Positions 7,144 through 13,901 are shown, counted from the first letter of the stretch. The stretch is DNA of 15,335 nt from CAZUZD01 sp964624465 (GCA_964624465.1 CAZUZD010000134.1:1-15335); one strand, 5' to 3'. The notes: generated from the letters alone by a model not told the origin. Numbers and translations: made by a program.

Positions 7144-7608
7144 ATGATCCGACCGCTGTCGCCCCAGGACACCTCCCCTATCCTCGCCCTCTGCGAGAGT
7201 ACCGGCCTCTTCCCGCCCGACGAGATGGCCGTGCTCCAGAAGCTCTTCGACGACTTCCACGGGAGGAACGAGCCTGGCCATCGGGCCCTCCTCGATGACG
7301 AGGGGGGCAATCCGCTCGGGATCGCCTACTTCACCCCCAAGGAACTGACCGATCGGACGTGGGAACTGCTGATGATCATGGTGCATGCCGATCGTCAGGG
7401 GCGGGGAATCGGCAGTCGCCTCCTGGGTGCGGTCGAGCAGGAACTCAGGGCTGCGGGTGGTCGGATGCTCCTGGTCGAGACGGCTTCCGTCCCGGAACTG
7501 GAACAGGCCCGGCGGTTCTACCGTCATCGGGGATACGCCGAGGTCGCCCAGGTCCCGGACTACTATGCCGCCGGCGTCGGCAAGGTCACGTTCACCAAGT
7601 TGCTTTGA
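7144..7608 (+). CDS. GNAT family N-acetyltransferase
   Basis: The 154-residue protein starts at the ATG at 7144 (MIRPLSPQDTSPILAL), with GGAG about ten bases upstream; a GTG 15 codons earlier would add residues outside the usual fold. The GNAT fold is complete. It has an N-terminal strand and two helices (1-36), strands around GNPLGIAYFTP (55-65), the core beta4 WELLMIMVHADRQGRGIGSRLL (73-94) with acetyl-CoA pyrophosphate loop RQGRGIG (84-90), MLLVETASVPELEQARRFYRHRGY (108-131) and a last strand GKVTFTKLL. It acetylates an amine on a small molecule or protein; which is unknown. It is the last gene of the rightward cluster, 125 bases after the membrane protein gene, so it may have its own promoter. 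Confidence 0.9.
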   Translation: MIRPLSPQDTSPILALCESTGLFPPDEMAVLQKLFDDFHGRNEPGHRALLDDEGGNPLGIAYFTPKELTDRTWELLMIMVHADRQGRGIGSRLLGAVEQELRAAGGRMLLVETASVPELEQARRFYRHRGYAEVAQVPDYYAAGVGKVTFTKLL

Positions 7609-7660
7609 TCGAGGACGGGCCTTCCGGCTCGTGGCATCGCAGGGGAGCCGGCCGGAGACT

Positions 7661-7681
7661 GTCCCGGTGAAAGACCGGGAC
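7661..7681. terminator. Hairpin between convergent genes, possible terminator
   Basis: GTCCCGGT (7661-7668) and ACCGGGAC (7674-7681) form a perfect 8-bp stem with a GAAAG loop in the gap between the rightward GNAT gene and the leftward PNPOx-like gene. A second stem, CCGGCTC/GAGCCGG (7624-7630 with 7645-7651), lies just before it. Position and shape suit a bidirectional transcription stop, but there is no T tract, so factor-independent termination would be weak. Confidence 0.45.
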
Positions 7682-7727
7682 CCATGCAACCCCGGCCCTC
7701 GGCGATTCAACATCCTGGGGATTTCCG

Positions 7728-8345
7728 TCAAGCAGAAGGACCGGCCGACTCCAGCGCCTTCAACCGCTCCTCCAGCTCCCGCACCCGGGCCTGGAGCCGT
7801 TCGATCACCGGGGCGACCTCACCTTCCGGGAACCGCCGGTGGATGTGCTGCGGGCAGTTCACGTCCCACGCCTCGATCTCGAACACGATCGCCCGCTCCA
7901 CTTTCCCCGGATAGGACGGGTCGGCGAGCCGCTCCAGGAGCGCCGGGTCGTCCTCCACCACTCGGGCTCGACCCCAGAGCTTGATCCGCTGGCGATTGAC
8001 GTAGTCCATGAGGAAGACGAACGCCCGGGGATTCTCCGAGAGGTTGCCCAGCGTGATGTACTGCCGGTTGCCCCCGAAATCGGCGAAGCCGAGCGTCCCC
8101 TCGTCGATGACTTTCAGGAAGCCGGGCGACCCACCCCGGTACTGGATGTAGGGCTGCCCCTCGGCGCTGGCCGTGCCGAGGTAGAACATGTCCAGCCCAG
8201 CGAGGAATTCGGCCAGATCCGGAGTGACGGTCGTCTGCCAGCCGCCCGACCGCTCCATGCGGGCATAGCCAGCCCTCGACCCTGTCCGCTCCTGGATCGC
8301 CTTCACGGCAGGCGTGAAGGCCACGTCGCTGCTGGTGGAGCGCAT
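7728..8345 (-). CDS. Pyridoxamine 5'-phosphate oxidase family (PNPOx-like) flavoprotein
   Basis: The 205-residue protein starts at the ATG at 8345, with GAGG about eight bases upstream. The PNPOx-like split barrel covers about residues 40-160. It has LAGLDMFYLGTASAEGQPYIQYRGGSPGFLKVIDEGTLGFADFGGNRQYITLGNLSENPRAFVFLMDY followed by RIKLWGRARVV, the order of strands that bind FMN or F420 in this superfamily. Near residue 164, NCPQHIHRRF is a motif usual in this sub-branch. The C-terminus (176-201) is a short coiled coil (APVIERLQARVRELEERLKALES), perhaps for dimerisation. It is unlikely to be the vitamin B6 enzyme itself; a flavin-dependent reductase or oxidase of unknown substrate is more likely. 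It lies 59 bases after the DUF1348 gene and is probably the last gene of the leftward detoxification operon. Confidence 0.88.
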   Translation of the reverse strand: MRSTSSDVAFTPAVKAIQERTGSRAGYARMERSGGWQTTVTPDLAEFLAGLDMFYLGTASAEGQPYIQYRGGSPGFLKVIDEGTLGFADFGGNRQYITLGNLSENPRAFVFLMDYVNRQRIKLWGRARVVEDDPALLERLADPSYPGKVERAIVFEIEAWDVNCPQHIHRRFPEGEVAPVIERLQARVRELEERLKALESAGPSA

Positions 8346-8404
8346 CGCAGAACCTCACGATTCGATGTTGAGTCCGTCCGGCCTTGTTGTCGTCGAGCGC
8401 TCGC

Positions 8405-8872
8405 TCAACGGACTTCCGGGATGCCGGGATGGTCCGCTGGCCGGGGACCGGGAGCGGGCCAGTGGAAGCGCCGCTCGTGCTCCTCGATGCGCACGTCGTT
8501 GATGCTCGCCTCCCGCCGCCGCATCAGCCCGTCCGCAGCGAACTCCCACAGTTCGTTGCCGTAGGCACGGAACCAACGCCCCTCGGCGTCGTAGTACTCG
8601 TACTGGAATCGGACGGCGATGCGGTCGTTGGAGCAGGCCCAGAGCGACTTGATGAGGCGGTAGTCGAGTTCCCGCTCCCACTTCCCCTTCAGGAACTCCC
8701 GGATCTCGCCCCGGCCTCGGAGGAAATGGCCCCGGTTGCGCCACTCGGAGTCCTCGGAGTATGCGAGCGAGACCCGCTCCGGGTCACGGCTGTTCCAGGC
8801 ATCCTCGGCGGCTCGCACCTTCTGCGTGGCCGTCTCGATCGTGAAGGGCGGGCGGTTGGTGGTCGGGGTCAT
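8405..8872 (-). CDS. Nuclear transport factor 2 / SnoaL-like protein (DUF1348)
   Basis: This 155-residue protein matches the DUF1348 branch of the NTF2/SnoaL fold along its length. The conserved blocks are PPFTIETATQKVRAAEDAWNSRDPERVSLAYSEDSEWRNR (9-47), FLKGKWERELDYRLIKSLWAC (60-80), NDRIAVRFQYEYYDAEGRWFRAYGNELWEF (82-111), DGLMRRREASINDVRI (114-129) and FHWPAPGPRPADHPG (136-150). The fold forms a cone-shaped pocket; members are isomerases, hydrolases or ligand-binding proteins, and DUF1348 proteins have no settled reaction that I know of. The ATG at 8872 has CGGAG about ten bases upstream. A gap of 113 bases containing an inverted repeat separates it from the alpha/beta hydrolase gene, and 59 bases separate it from the PNPOx-like gene. 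Confidence 0.9.
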   Translation of the reverse strand: MTPTTNRPPFTIETATQKVRAAEDAWNSRDPERVSLAYSEDSEWRNRGHFLRGRGEIREFLKGKWERELDYRLIKSLWACSNDRIAVRFQYEYYDAEGRWFRAYGNELWEFAADGLMRRREASINDVRIEEHERRFHWPAPGPRPADHPGIPEVR

Positions 8873-8893
8873 GGCAATCGCTCCGGTGTGCAG

Positions 8894-8952
8894 CCGTCTG
8901 CCCGGCGAGGGATGGACCCGGCGAAGCCGAGCCCCACACCCGGGGCAGACGG
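8894..8952. repeat. 10-bp inverted repeat between hydrolase and DUF1348 genes
   Basis: CCGTCTGCCC (8894-8903) and GGGCAGACGG (8943-8952) are exact reverse complements separated by 39 bases. They lie in the leader of the DUF1348 gene on the minus strand. The structure could be an mRNA element that separates expression of the two halves of the operon, or an operator. It does not match the 20-bp TetR box. Confidence 0.5.
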
Positions 8953-8985
8953 GTTTGAAGTCGAGGCTGTGACCATCCGTCGTCC

Positions 8986-9969
8986 CTACTTCGGCAGTCG
9001 CTTGGCGAGGAAGTTGCGGATCAGCCCGGCGATGGTCGCCCCGTCCTCCTCCAGGGCGAAGTGTCCGGTGTCGAGCAGGTGAAAGTCGACATCCTTCAGG
9101 TCACGCCGGTAGGGGTGTGCCCCCTCGGCCGGGAAGATGGGGTCGTTCTGGCCCCAGACGATCAGCGTGGGCGGCTGGTGCTCCCGGAAGTACGCCTGCC
9201 ACTCGGGGTACAGCGGCGGGTTCGAGCCGTAGCTGTGGAACAGGGCGAGCTGGATCTCGGCGTTGCCGGGGCGGTCCAGGAACCGCTGGTCGAGGTTCCA
9301 GGTGTCGGGGCTGATCGCCTCGACATTGCGGATGCCCGTGGTGTACTGCCACCTCGTCGCCTCGATGGTCAGCAGTTTCCGCAGCGGTGCCTCGTTCTCC
9401 GGGGTCTTCGCCTTCCAGTACGCCTTCACCGGGACCCAGAACTCTCGCAGCCCCTCGTCGTAGGCGTTGCCATTCTGGACGATGAGCGCCTGCACCCGCT
9501 CGGGGTGGCGGGTCGCCAGGCGGAAGCCGACCGGCGCTCCGTAGTCCATCACGTACAGGGTATAGCGCTCGATCCCGACCGCCGTCGTGAAGTGGTCCAT
9601 CACGTCGGCCAGGTGGTCGAAGGTGTAGTCAAACTCCCCGACCGGGGGCATCACACTGTTGCCGAAGCCGGGGTAGTCGGGTGCCACGAGGTGGTACGCA
9701 TCGGCCAAGGCGGGGATCAGGTTGCGGAACATGGCCGAGGAGGTCGGGAATCCGTGCAGCAGCAGGATCGTCGGGGCGTCCTTTCGCCCGGCTTCTCGGT
9801 AGAAGATGTCCAGGCCGTCTACCTTGATGGTGCGGTGGGCCACGGGCGGCGGGACGACCACTCTGGCATCCTGCGCCCGGGCGGGTGGTTGGGGCTGGAG
9901 GCCGGCCGCCAGGGCGAGGAGCCCGACGACGAAGGCGGTCGGGCAGGGGGTGCAGCGTGATCGGGGCAT
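8986..9969 (-). CDS. Exported alpha/beta hydrolase, epoxide hydrolase/haloalkane dehalogenase-like
   Basis: The 327-residue protein starts at the ATG at 9969 with GAGGAG upstream. Residues 1-32 form a signal peptide (hydrophobic core TAFVVGLLALAAGL, likely cut after ARA), so the product is probably exported. The mature part has VDGLDIFYREAG (50-61), the oxyanion motif HGFP (72-75), DYPGFGNS (98-105) and the nucleophile elbow VMDYGAPVGF (140-149), where the nucleophile is Asp142, not Ser. The acid candidate is Asp276 in WGQNDPIFP, and the base is His303 in DTGHFALEE. An Asp nucleophile places it with epoxide hydrolases and haloalkane dehalogenases, which hydrolyse reactive epoxides or alkyl halides. 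The substrate is unknown. It follows the AhpD-like gene by 59 bases in the TetR-controlled operon. Confidence 0.9.
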   Translation of the reverse strand: MPRSRCTPCPTAFVVGLLALAAGLQPQPPARAQDARVVVPPPVAHRTIKVDGLDIFYREAGRKDAPTILLLHGFPTSSAMFRNLIPALADAYHLVAPDYPGFGNSVMPPVGEFDYTFDHLADVMDHFTTAVGIERYTLYVMDYGAPVGFRLATRHPERVQALIVQNGNAYDEGLREFWVPVKAYWKAKTPENEAPLRKLLTIEATRWQYTTGIRNVEAISPDTWNLDQRFLDRPGNAEIQLALFHSYGSNPPLYPEWQAYFREHQPPTLIVWGQNDPIFPAEGAHPYRRDLKDVDFHLLDTGHFALEEDGATIAGLIRNFLAKRLPK

Positions 9970-10028
9970 GGGATGATCTCCTCGAATCCGGGACATGGGA
10001 CGGGTCCGGGGGACACGCAGGCTCGGGA

Positions 10029-10571
10029 TCACTCCGGGAGCGGGGCCACCGCCGGGAAGTCGACGGGCGTCTCGACGGCGTTGTTGAAGGTGTTGGTCAG
10101 GACGTTGAGGGAGACGTGGGCGATGATCTCGGCGACCTGTCCGTCGTCGAAGCCCGCCGACCGGATCGCCTGCACATCCGCCGCCGACACCTTCCCTTTC
10201 CGTTCGAGCAGGGTGCGGGCGAAGGCCAGGGCGGCGTCCGCCTTCGGGTCGTGCGAATGCCCCTTGCGGTTGGCCAGGCGCTCGTCGTCGTCGAGACCGG
10301 CGAGCTTGCCCAGGAGGTTGTGGGCCGCCAGGCAGTAGTCGCAGCCGTTGGCCTCGGCGATGGCGATGGCGATCCGCTCCCGGACCTGGGGGTCGAGGGT
10401 GCCCTGCGACAGCGCCCCGCTGAGCCCGAGGTAGCCTTCCAGCACGGCGGGCGAATTGCCCATCGCCCGCATCAGGTTCGGGACCCGGCCCAGCTGGGCC
10501 TTCACGGCGGCGAACAGTTCGGCGGCCTGGCCCTGGGCCTGGGACGGATCGACGAGCGGGAGACGGGACAT
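10029..10571 (-). CDS. Carboxymuconolactone decarboxylase / AhpD-like protein
   Basis: The 180-residue protein starts at the ATG at 10571 with AGGAG eight bases upstream. It is all-helical and carries the alkylhydroperoxidase-like core ERIAIAIAEANGCDYCLAAHNLLGKLAGL (65-93) with the redox pair Cys77-x2-Cys80, His84 and a proton-relay Glu73. The N-terminal VPNLMRAMGNSPAVLEGYLGLSGAL (30-54) and the C-terminal VAEIIAHVSLNVLTNTFNNAVETPVDFP (146-173) complete the carboxymuconolactone-decarboxylase fold. The CxxC-H set suggests a thiol peroxidase or disulfide reductase acting on peroxides or electrophiles in the cytoplasm, not a ring-opening decarboxylase. It is the first gene after the palindromic TetR box at 10631-10650, so it is probably repressed by the TetR protein encoded just upstream on the same strand. 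Confidence 0.92.
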   Translation of the reverse strand: MSRLPLVDPSQAQGQAAELFAAVKAQLGRVPNLMRAMGNSPAVLEGYLGLSGALSQGTLDPQVRERIAIAIAEANGCDYCLAAHNLLGKLAGLDDDERLANRKGHSHDPKADAALAFARTLLERKGKVSAADVQAIRSAGFDDGQVAEIIAHVSLNVLTNTFNNAVETPVDFPAVAPLPE

Positions 10572-10630
10572 GGCGAAACTCCTGAAATTGAGCCCCGGCA
10601 GCCGCCGGGACCGTGGTGAGGGGCCGGAAC

Positions 10631-10650
10631 ATACAGACGGGTCTGTCTAT
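10631..10650 (-). promoter_or_regulatory. Predicted TetR operator upstream of the AhpD-like gene
   Basis: On the minus strand this reads ATAGACAGACCCGTCTGTAT. It contains the perfect palindrome ACAGAC-GG-GTCTGT (10633-10646) and matches the box in front of tetR at 17 of 20 positions. It lies 60 bases before the AhpD-like start and just after the tetR terminator, where the promoter of the operon should be. Confidence 0.8.
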
Positions 10651-10663
10651 TCACGGGCCCAGG

Positions 10664-10688
10664 AAAAGGGCTGAACAATTCAGCCCTT
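10664..10688 (-). terminator. Intrinsic terminator of tetR
   Basis: On the minus strand AAGGGCTGAA pairs perfectly with TTCAGCCCTT (10-bp stem at 10666-10688, three-base loop), ending in TTTT at 10667-10664. It begins 17 bases after the tetR stop codon. It ends tetR transcription and so separates tetR from the AhpD-like operon, which then needs its own promoter at the operator that follows. Confidence 0.8.
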
Positions 10689-10705
10689 GGCGAATGGGTC
10701 TGGCC

Positions 10706-11296
10706 TCACTTCGGGGCGGCGGTGCTTGCAGGCAGCGCTGCCTTCAGGAGCGTCCGGGCGGCATCCCTGGCGGTGACGGCCCAGTCGGGGGACGGCTCCA
10801 TCAGGGCCATGACGATCGCCCCCTCCATCAGGAGGGCGAGTTGATCGGCCAGGGCGGCGGGGTGCCTTACACCGGCCTCAGCGGCGAGCCTGCGGATCTC
10901 CTCACGGACGAGCTTCTTGTGGCGTGCGGCGAGTTCGCCGATCCGCCCGTCCAGGCCGCAGTACTCCGAGGCGGCGTTGATGAACATGCAGCCCCGGAAG
11001 TCCTCCTGGGCGAACCACTCGCCCAGCACGTCGAACATGGCGAGCAGCCGCTGCTGCGGCGACTTGCCCCGGCGAGTGAGTTCCCCGGTGAACCACTCCA
11101 GCCAGCGCCGGTCCCGCAGCTCGAGGGCGGCGAGGATGAGTTCATCCTTACCTTTGAAGTACTTGTACATGGTCATCTTGGCGACCCCGGCCTCGGCCAG
11201 GATCGAGTCGATGCCGGTGGCGTGGAACCCGTTCCGGTAGAACAGCCCCAGGGCGGTCTCGACCAGATGATCCCTGCGAGCAGATGCGGCGTCCAT
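10706..11296 (-). CDS. TetR/AcrR family transcriptional regulator
   Basis: This 196-residue protein has the N-terminal TetR helix-turn-helix RDHLVETALGLFYRNGFHATGIDSILAEAGVAKMTMYKYFKGKDELILAAL (8-58), with the recognition helix about 39-47. The ligand-binding C-terminal part contains WFAQEDFRGCMFINAASEY (94-112); the GC-x-F-x-N-A-x-x-E motif is typical of one TetR sub-branch and Cys103 could sense electrophiles (inference). I start it at the ATG at 11296 with GAGG seven bases upstream; a GTG one codon earlier is also possible. A sigma-70-like promoter and a 20-bp palindromic box lie directly upstream, and a near copy of the box precedes the AhpD-like gene. It is therefore likely an autorepressor and repressor of the operon downstream. 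The inducer is unknown. Confidence 0.93.
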   Translation of the reverse strand: MDAASARRDHLVETALGLFYRNGFHATGIDSILAEAGVAKMTMYKYFKGKDELILAALELRDRRWLEWFTGELTRRGKSPQQRLLAMFDVLGEWFAQEDFRGCMFINAASEYCGLDGRIGELAARHKKLVREEIRRLAAEAGVRHPAALADQLALLMEGAIVMALMEPSPDWAVTARDAARTLLKAALPASTAAPK

Positions 11297-11309
11297 CACT
11301 TACCTCGAA

Positions 11310-11329
11310 ATAGACAGAACTGTCTGCAT
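11310..11329. promoter_or_regulatory. Predicted TetR operator at the tetR promoter
   Basis: ATAGACAGAACTGTCTGCAT contains the perfect palindrome AGACAG-AA-CTGTCT (11312-11325). It starts 13 bases upstream of the tetR start codon and touches the -10 hexamer, so it should cover the transcription start. It shares 17 of 20 bases with the box at 10631-10650 read on the minus strand. Binding by the encoded TetR protein is inference. Confidence 0.85.
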
Positions 11330-11355
11330 AATAGTTTGGGCGGCCCAGCCGTCAA
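11328..11355 (-). promoter_or_regulatory. Sigma-70-like promoter of tetR
   Basis: On the minus strand TTGACG (11355-11350) and TATTAT (11333-11328) are separated by 16 bases. Both hexamers differ from consensus at one base. The -10 abuts the palindromic box, placing transcription start within the operator. Confidence 0.75.
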
Positions 11356-11491
11356 GCCCCGGACGGATTTTCTCCCGGACTCGTCGGGGATGCATTAGCT
11401 GGTGTACCATCCCCGCCGTAGGGGGTCGGTCTGAGCTGAGATCACTCCATCTTTCTGGCCGGGAGAACTGGCATGACTTCGAGACGGACTC

Positions 11492-12688
11492 ATTCAGGAT
11501 CCGGCCGTCACTGACTGATCCGGACCCTGGTCGTAGCACCCGGCGATCAGGGCCCGGATCCTGGCTCGGACCGTCTGGTAGTAGCACAGGCTGGCCCGGA
11601 TCGATCGCTTCAGGTCGGCCATCGTGTCGAAGAGTCGGTTGTGGGTCGCCCGGCGGCGCAGCAGCTTCCAGAACCGCTCGATCACGTTGAGCTGAGGGCT
11701 GTAGCTCGGCAGCCGGTAGAACTCCAGATGGGGATGCTCGGCCAACGCCTCGTCGATCGGCTTGCCCCGATGCCACGGGGCGTTGTCGATGATCAGGACC
11801 ACTCGCGGGTGCTGGGAGCAGGGGTAATGGCGGGAGACGTGCCGCAGTTGGGCAGCGAATGCCTCTTGCATCCGCCGGGTCTTGCTCTTGCCGGTCTTCG
11901 CTTTCGCCCGTGCCGGGCTCTCCAGCGTGTTGGCGTGCAGGACGCCGGTGACCGTGTTGACCACGGCCAGGACATAGAGCAGATCCTTGCAATCCCGGGT
12001 CCCGACGACCGGCCGATGCCCCTTCACCCCGAGCGTGCTGCAGAGCGTTGGCACCATCGGGAACCGGGCCTCGTCCTGGCTCAGCAGGACGAGCTCGCCG
12101 GCTTCCGCCCCTTTTTGAGCGCGGCCAGCTCCCGGCGGGCGGCCGCGTGCTTCTCGGCGTCGCCACGCAGGAAGCGGTAGGTCGGCCGATACGGCCGGAT
12201 CTCGTGCTGGCGGCAGAAGCCCTGCATCGCCGACTTGCCGACCCGGATGCCACGGGTGCGGAAGAGGTGCTCGGCCAGCTCGGCATGGGTCCAGTTGGCT
12301 CGATCCAACCCCTGGGCTTGCGGCCCCTCGATGACCCAACTGCGGAGCACCGGGGCGAGCTCGGCGGTCAGCTTGGGATGGGGTTTGCCTGGCTTGCCGG
12401 GCTGCAGAGCCTCGAGCCCCTGTTCCAGGTAGGCGTTGAGCCGGCGCCGGACGGCACTGCGCGAGGTGGTGGTGTCGCAGGCGATCTGACCGTGCGGGCG
12501 GCCCCGGTGGGCCATGAGGACGATCTGGACCCAGACTCGGAGCCTGGGGTCGGTGGCGGCCCGGAGGACCGACTCCAACCGTTCGACCTCCTGGGCTGGC
12601 AACTGGATGGGGATCATCGGTGCTCCCTCAACAGACCGCCGGTTGACCTCCTTTTCGAAAATTAGTCAGTGACGGTCCGGCTGTGAAT
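11492..12688 (-). mobile_element. IS630 family insertion sequence
   Basis: The element is about 1.2 kb and holds one two-frame IS630 transposase. The ends carry an inverted repeat: CCGTCACTGACT (11505-11516) at the left and its exact reverse complement AGTCAGTGACGG (12664-12675) at the right. Weaker similarity continues outward through CCGG to ATTCA/TGAAT. Size and single gene fit IS630. I could not see the flanking TA duplication expected for this family, so the exact tips are uncertain and one flank may have decayed. Confidence 0.8.
11494..12617 (-). CDS. IS630 family transposase, two frames joined by a likely -1 frameshift
   Basis: The first frame (12617 to 12081, 178 residues) holds the N-terminal helix-turn-helix DNA-binding part (MIPIQLPAQEVERLESVLRA, then IACDTTTSRSAVRRRLNAYLEQGLEAL, and WTHAELAEHLFRTRGIRVGKSAM). 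The second frame, ending at 11494, holds the complete DDE catalytic domain with QDEARF, LIIDNAPWHRG and SPQLNVIERFWKLLRR, giving Asp, Asp and Glu. The frames overlap at AAAAAGGGG (12116-12108 on the minus strand), where A_AAG_GGG is a canonical X_XXY_YYZ slippery heptamer in the right phase for -1 slippage. The product would be about 374 residues, normal for the family. The ATG at 12617 has GGGAG about eight bases upstream. The gene therefore looks functional, not broken, though a single-base mutation cannot be excluded. Confidence 0.88.
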
Positions 12689-12692
12689 CAGG

Positions 12693-12963
12693 GACGCCGC
12701 CGGGCGCCGCAAGGTCGTTCGCAACGGCCACCTCCCCGCGCGGACCATCCAGATCGGCATCGGCGACATCGAGGTCGAGCAGCCCGGGGGCCATGACCAG
12801 CAGCCTGCGGGGGCAGCGGGAGACGTTCATGCCCGCCGTCCTGCCCCCCGTACCTGCGGCGGACCAAGAGCCTGGAGGAGTTCATCCCCTGGCTGTACCT
12901 CAAGGGCGTCAGCACGGGCGACTTCGCCTAGGTCCTCGGGGCGATCCTCGGGCCGGACGCCCC
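12693..12963 (+). pseudogene. Remnant of an IS256 (mutator) family transposase
   Basis: About 270 bases on the plus strand encode an internal piece of an IS256-type transposase spread over three frames. From about 12711 one frame reads KVVRNGHLPARTIQIGIGDIEVEQP. From about 12811 another reads GQRETFMPAVLPP. After a run of six C at 12844-12849, which looks like a one-base insertion, a third reads YLRRTKSLEEFIPWLYLKGVSTGDFA, then a TAG at 12929-12931 where the family usually has Glu, then VLGAILGPDAP. The VRNGxLPxR, ILPPYLRR and WLYLKGVSTGDF blocks are typical of IS256. Both the true start and the catalytic C-terminus are missing. It abuts the right end of the IS630 element and stops where the esterase-like gene ends. 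Confidence 0.82.
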
Positions 12964-13872
12964 TCACCGTTTCAACGCCTCGCCGACGAACTCGATGAGC
13001 GCCCGCGTGCCGGGGGAATCGGGCTGGCCGAGGTCGTCGTTGATCCGGCTGTGCGTGGTGTCTCGGCCGCCGGACAGCCGCACGGGTACGTCGGCCTCCT
13101 TCAGCAGGTCGGCCAGCCGCTGCGCCTGCGCGGACGTGTCGGGATGCTCGGCGACGTACACGATCAGGAACGGCGGGATGCCTTTCCCCTTCGCCACGTG
13201 CGTCACGGCCGAGTAATCCCGGTGCTTCGCCGGGTCGTCGCCGAACTTCTGGCGGTGGCCGAACGTCGGCAGGGGCTGCCCGTGGACCCGCCGGCGCGTC
13301 TCCTCCGTCGCGATGATCGCCGGCACATCGTAGGTATCGCCGTCCACGGGAACGCACCCCTTGATCATGCCGAGCGACAGGCCCTCGGCCTTCAGGTAGC
13401 GATCGTCGATGCACACCAGGGCGGCGAGCTGCGCGCCGGCGGAATGCCCGCCGACGAGGACGCGGTCCGGGTCGCCGCCGGACTCGGCGACGTGGTCGTG
13501 GACCCACTTCAGCGACAGCGCGATGTCGCCGAGGATCGCCCCCATGTCGACCTCCGGCAGGAGGCGGTAGTTCGTCGACACGAACACGAACCCGCGATCC
13601 AGGAAGAACCGGGGCTTCACTCCGACGTCCGACTTGTCGCCCGCCTGCCAGCCGCCGCCGTGGATCCAGAAGACCACCGGCAGCCCCTTCGCGCCCGGCG
13701 GCGCGACCACGTCGAGCACCTGCCGCTCCTCCGGCCCGTAGCGGTGATCCCTCGCGATGAGCCGAGGCGCGAGCCCATCATCGTCGGCATGGGCCGAGCC
13801 AAGGAGGATCAACCCGGCGAGCAGGGTAAGCAGGCCGATGTTGGCCGTCCGTCGTCGCTGGAGCAGGCTCAT
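12964..13872 (-). CDS. Exported alpha/beta hydrolase, carboxylesterase-like
   Basis: The 302-residue protein begins at the ATG at 13872. A signal peptide covers residues 1-29 (MSLLQRRRTANIGLLTLLAGLILLGSAHA, likely cut before DDDG). The mature domain has the oxyanion motif VVFWIHGGGW (66-75), STNYRLLPE (99-107), the nucleophile elbow VGGHSAGA (140-147) with Ser144, an acid candidate at Asp245 in VAEHPDTSAQ and His274 in RDTTHSRI. This is the hormone-sensitive-lipase/BD-FAE-like esterase pattern; such enzymes hydrolyse acyl or carbohydrate esters outside the cytoplasm. The substrate is unknown. An alternative GTG at 13905 overlaps the stop of the aldo/keto reductase gene (GTGA) and would add 11 residues before the signal peptide; I prefer the internal ATG. 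The stop codon directly follows the IS256 remnant. Confidence 0.9.
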   Translation of the reverse strand: MSLLQRRRTANIGLLTLLAGLILLGSAHADDDGLAPRLIARDHRYGPEERQVLDVVAPPGAKGLPVVFWIHGGGWQAGDKSDVGVKPRFFLDRGFVFVSTNYRLLPEVDMGAILGDIALSLKWVHDHVAESGGDPDRVLVGGHSAGAQLAALVCIDDRYLKAEGLSLGMIKGCVPVDGDTYDVPAIIATEETRRRVHGQPLPTFGHRQKFGDDPAKHRDYSAVTHVAKGKGIPPFLIVYVAEHPDTSAQAQRLADLLKEADVPVRLSGGRDTTHSRINDDLGQPDSPGTRALIEFVGEALKR

Positions 13873-13901
13873 CAAGGGAGGCTCCCGGAGAGTGTTGCGG
13901 G

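Noticed and set aside
9061..9960. A 299-residue plus-strand frame opposite the alpha/beta hydrolase
   Set aside because: It is the mirror of a gene with all catalytic motifs; V/G/R/D-rich antisense translation with no domain.
8986..10632. A 548-residue minus-strand frame as an N-terminally extended hydrolase
   Set aside because: The extension overlaps the AhpD-like gene in another frame; the hydrolase has a signal peptide and ribosome site at 9969.
11400..11460. A TPP-riboswitch-like GCTGAGATCAC string
   Set aside because: The remaining conserved parts of the THI element (ACCTGATC and the TACCAGC-type segment) are missing and no thiamine gene follows.
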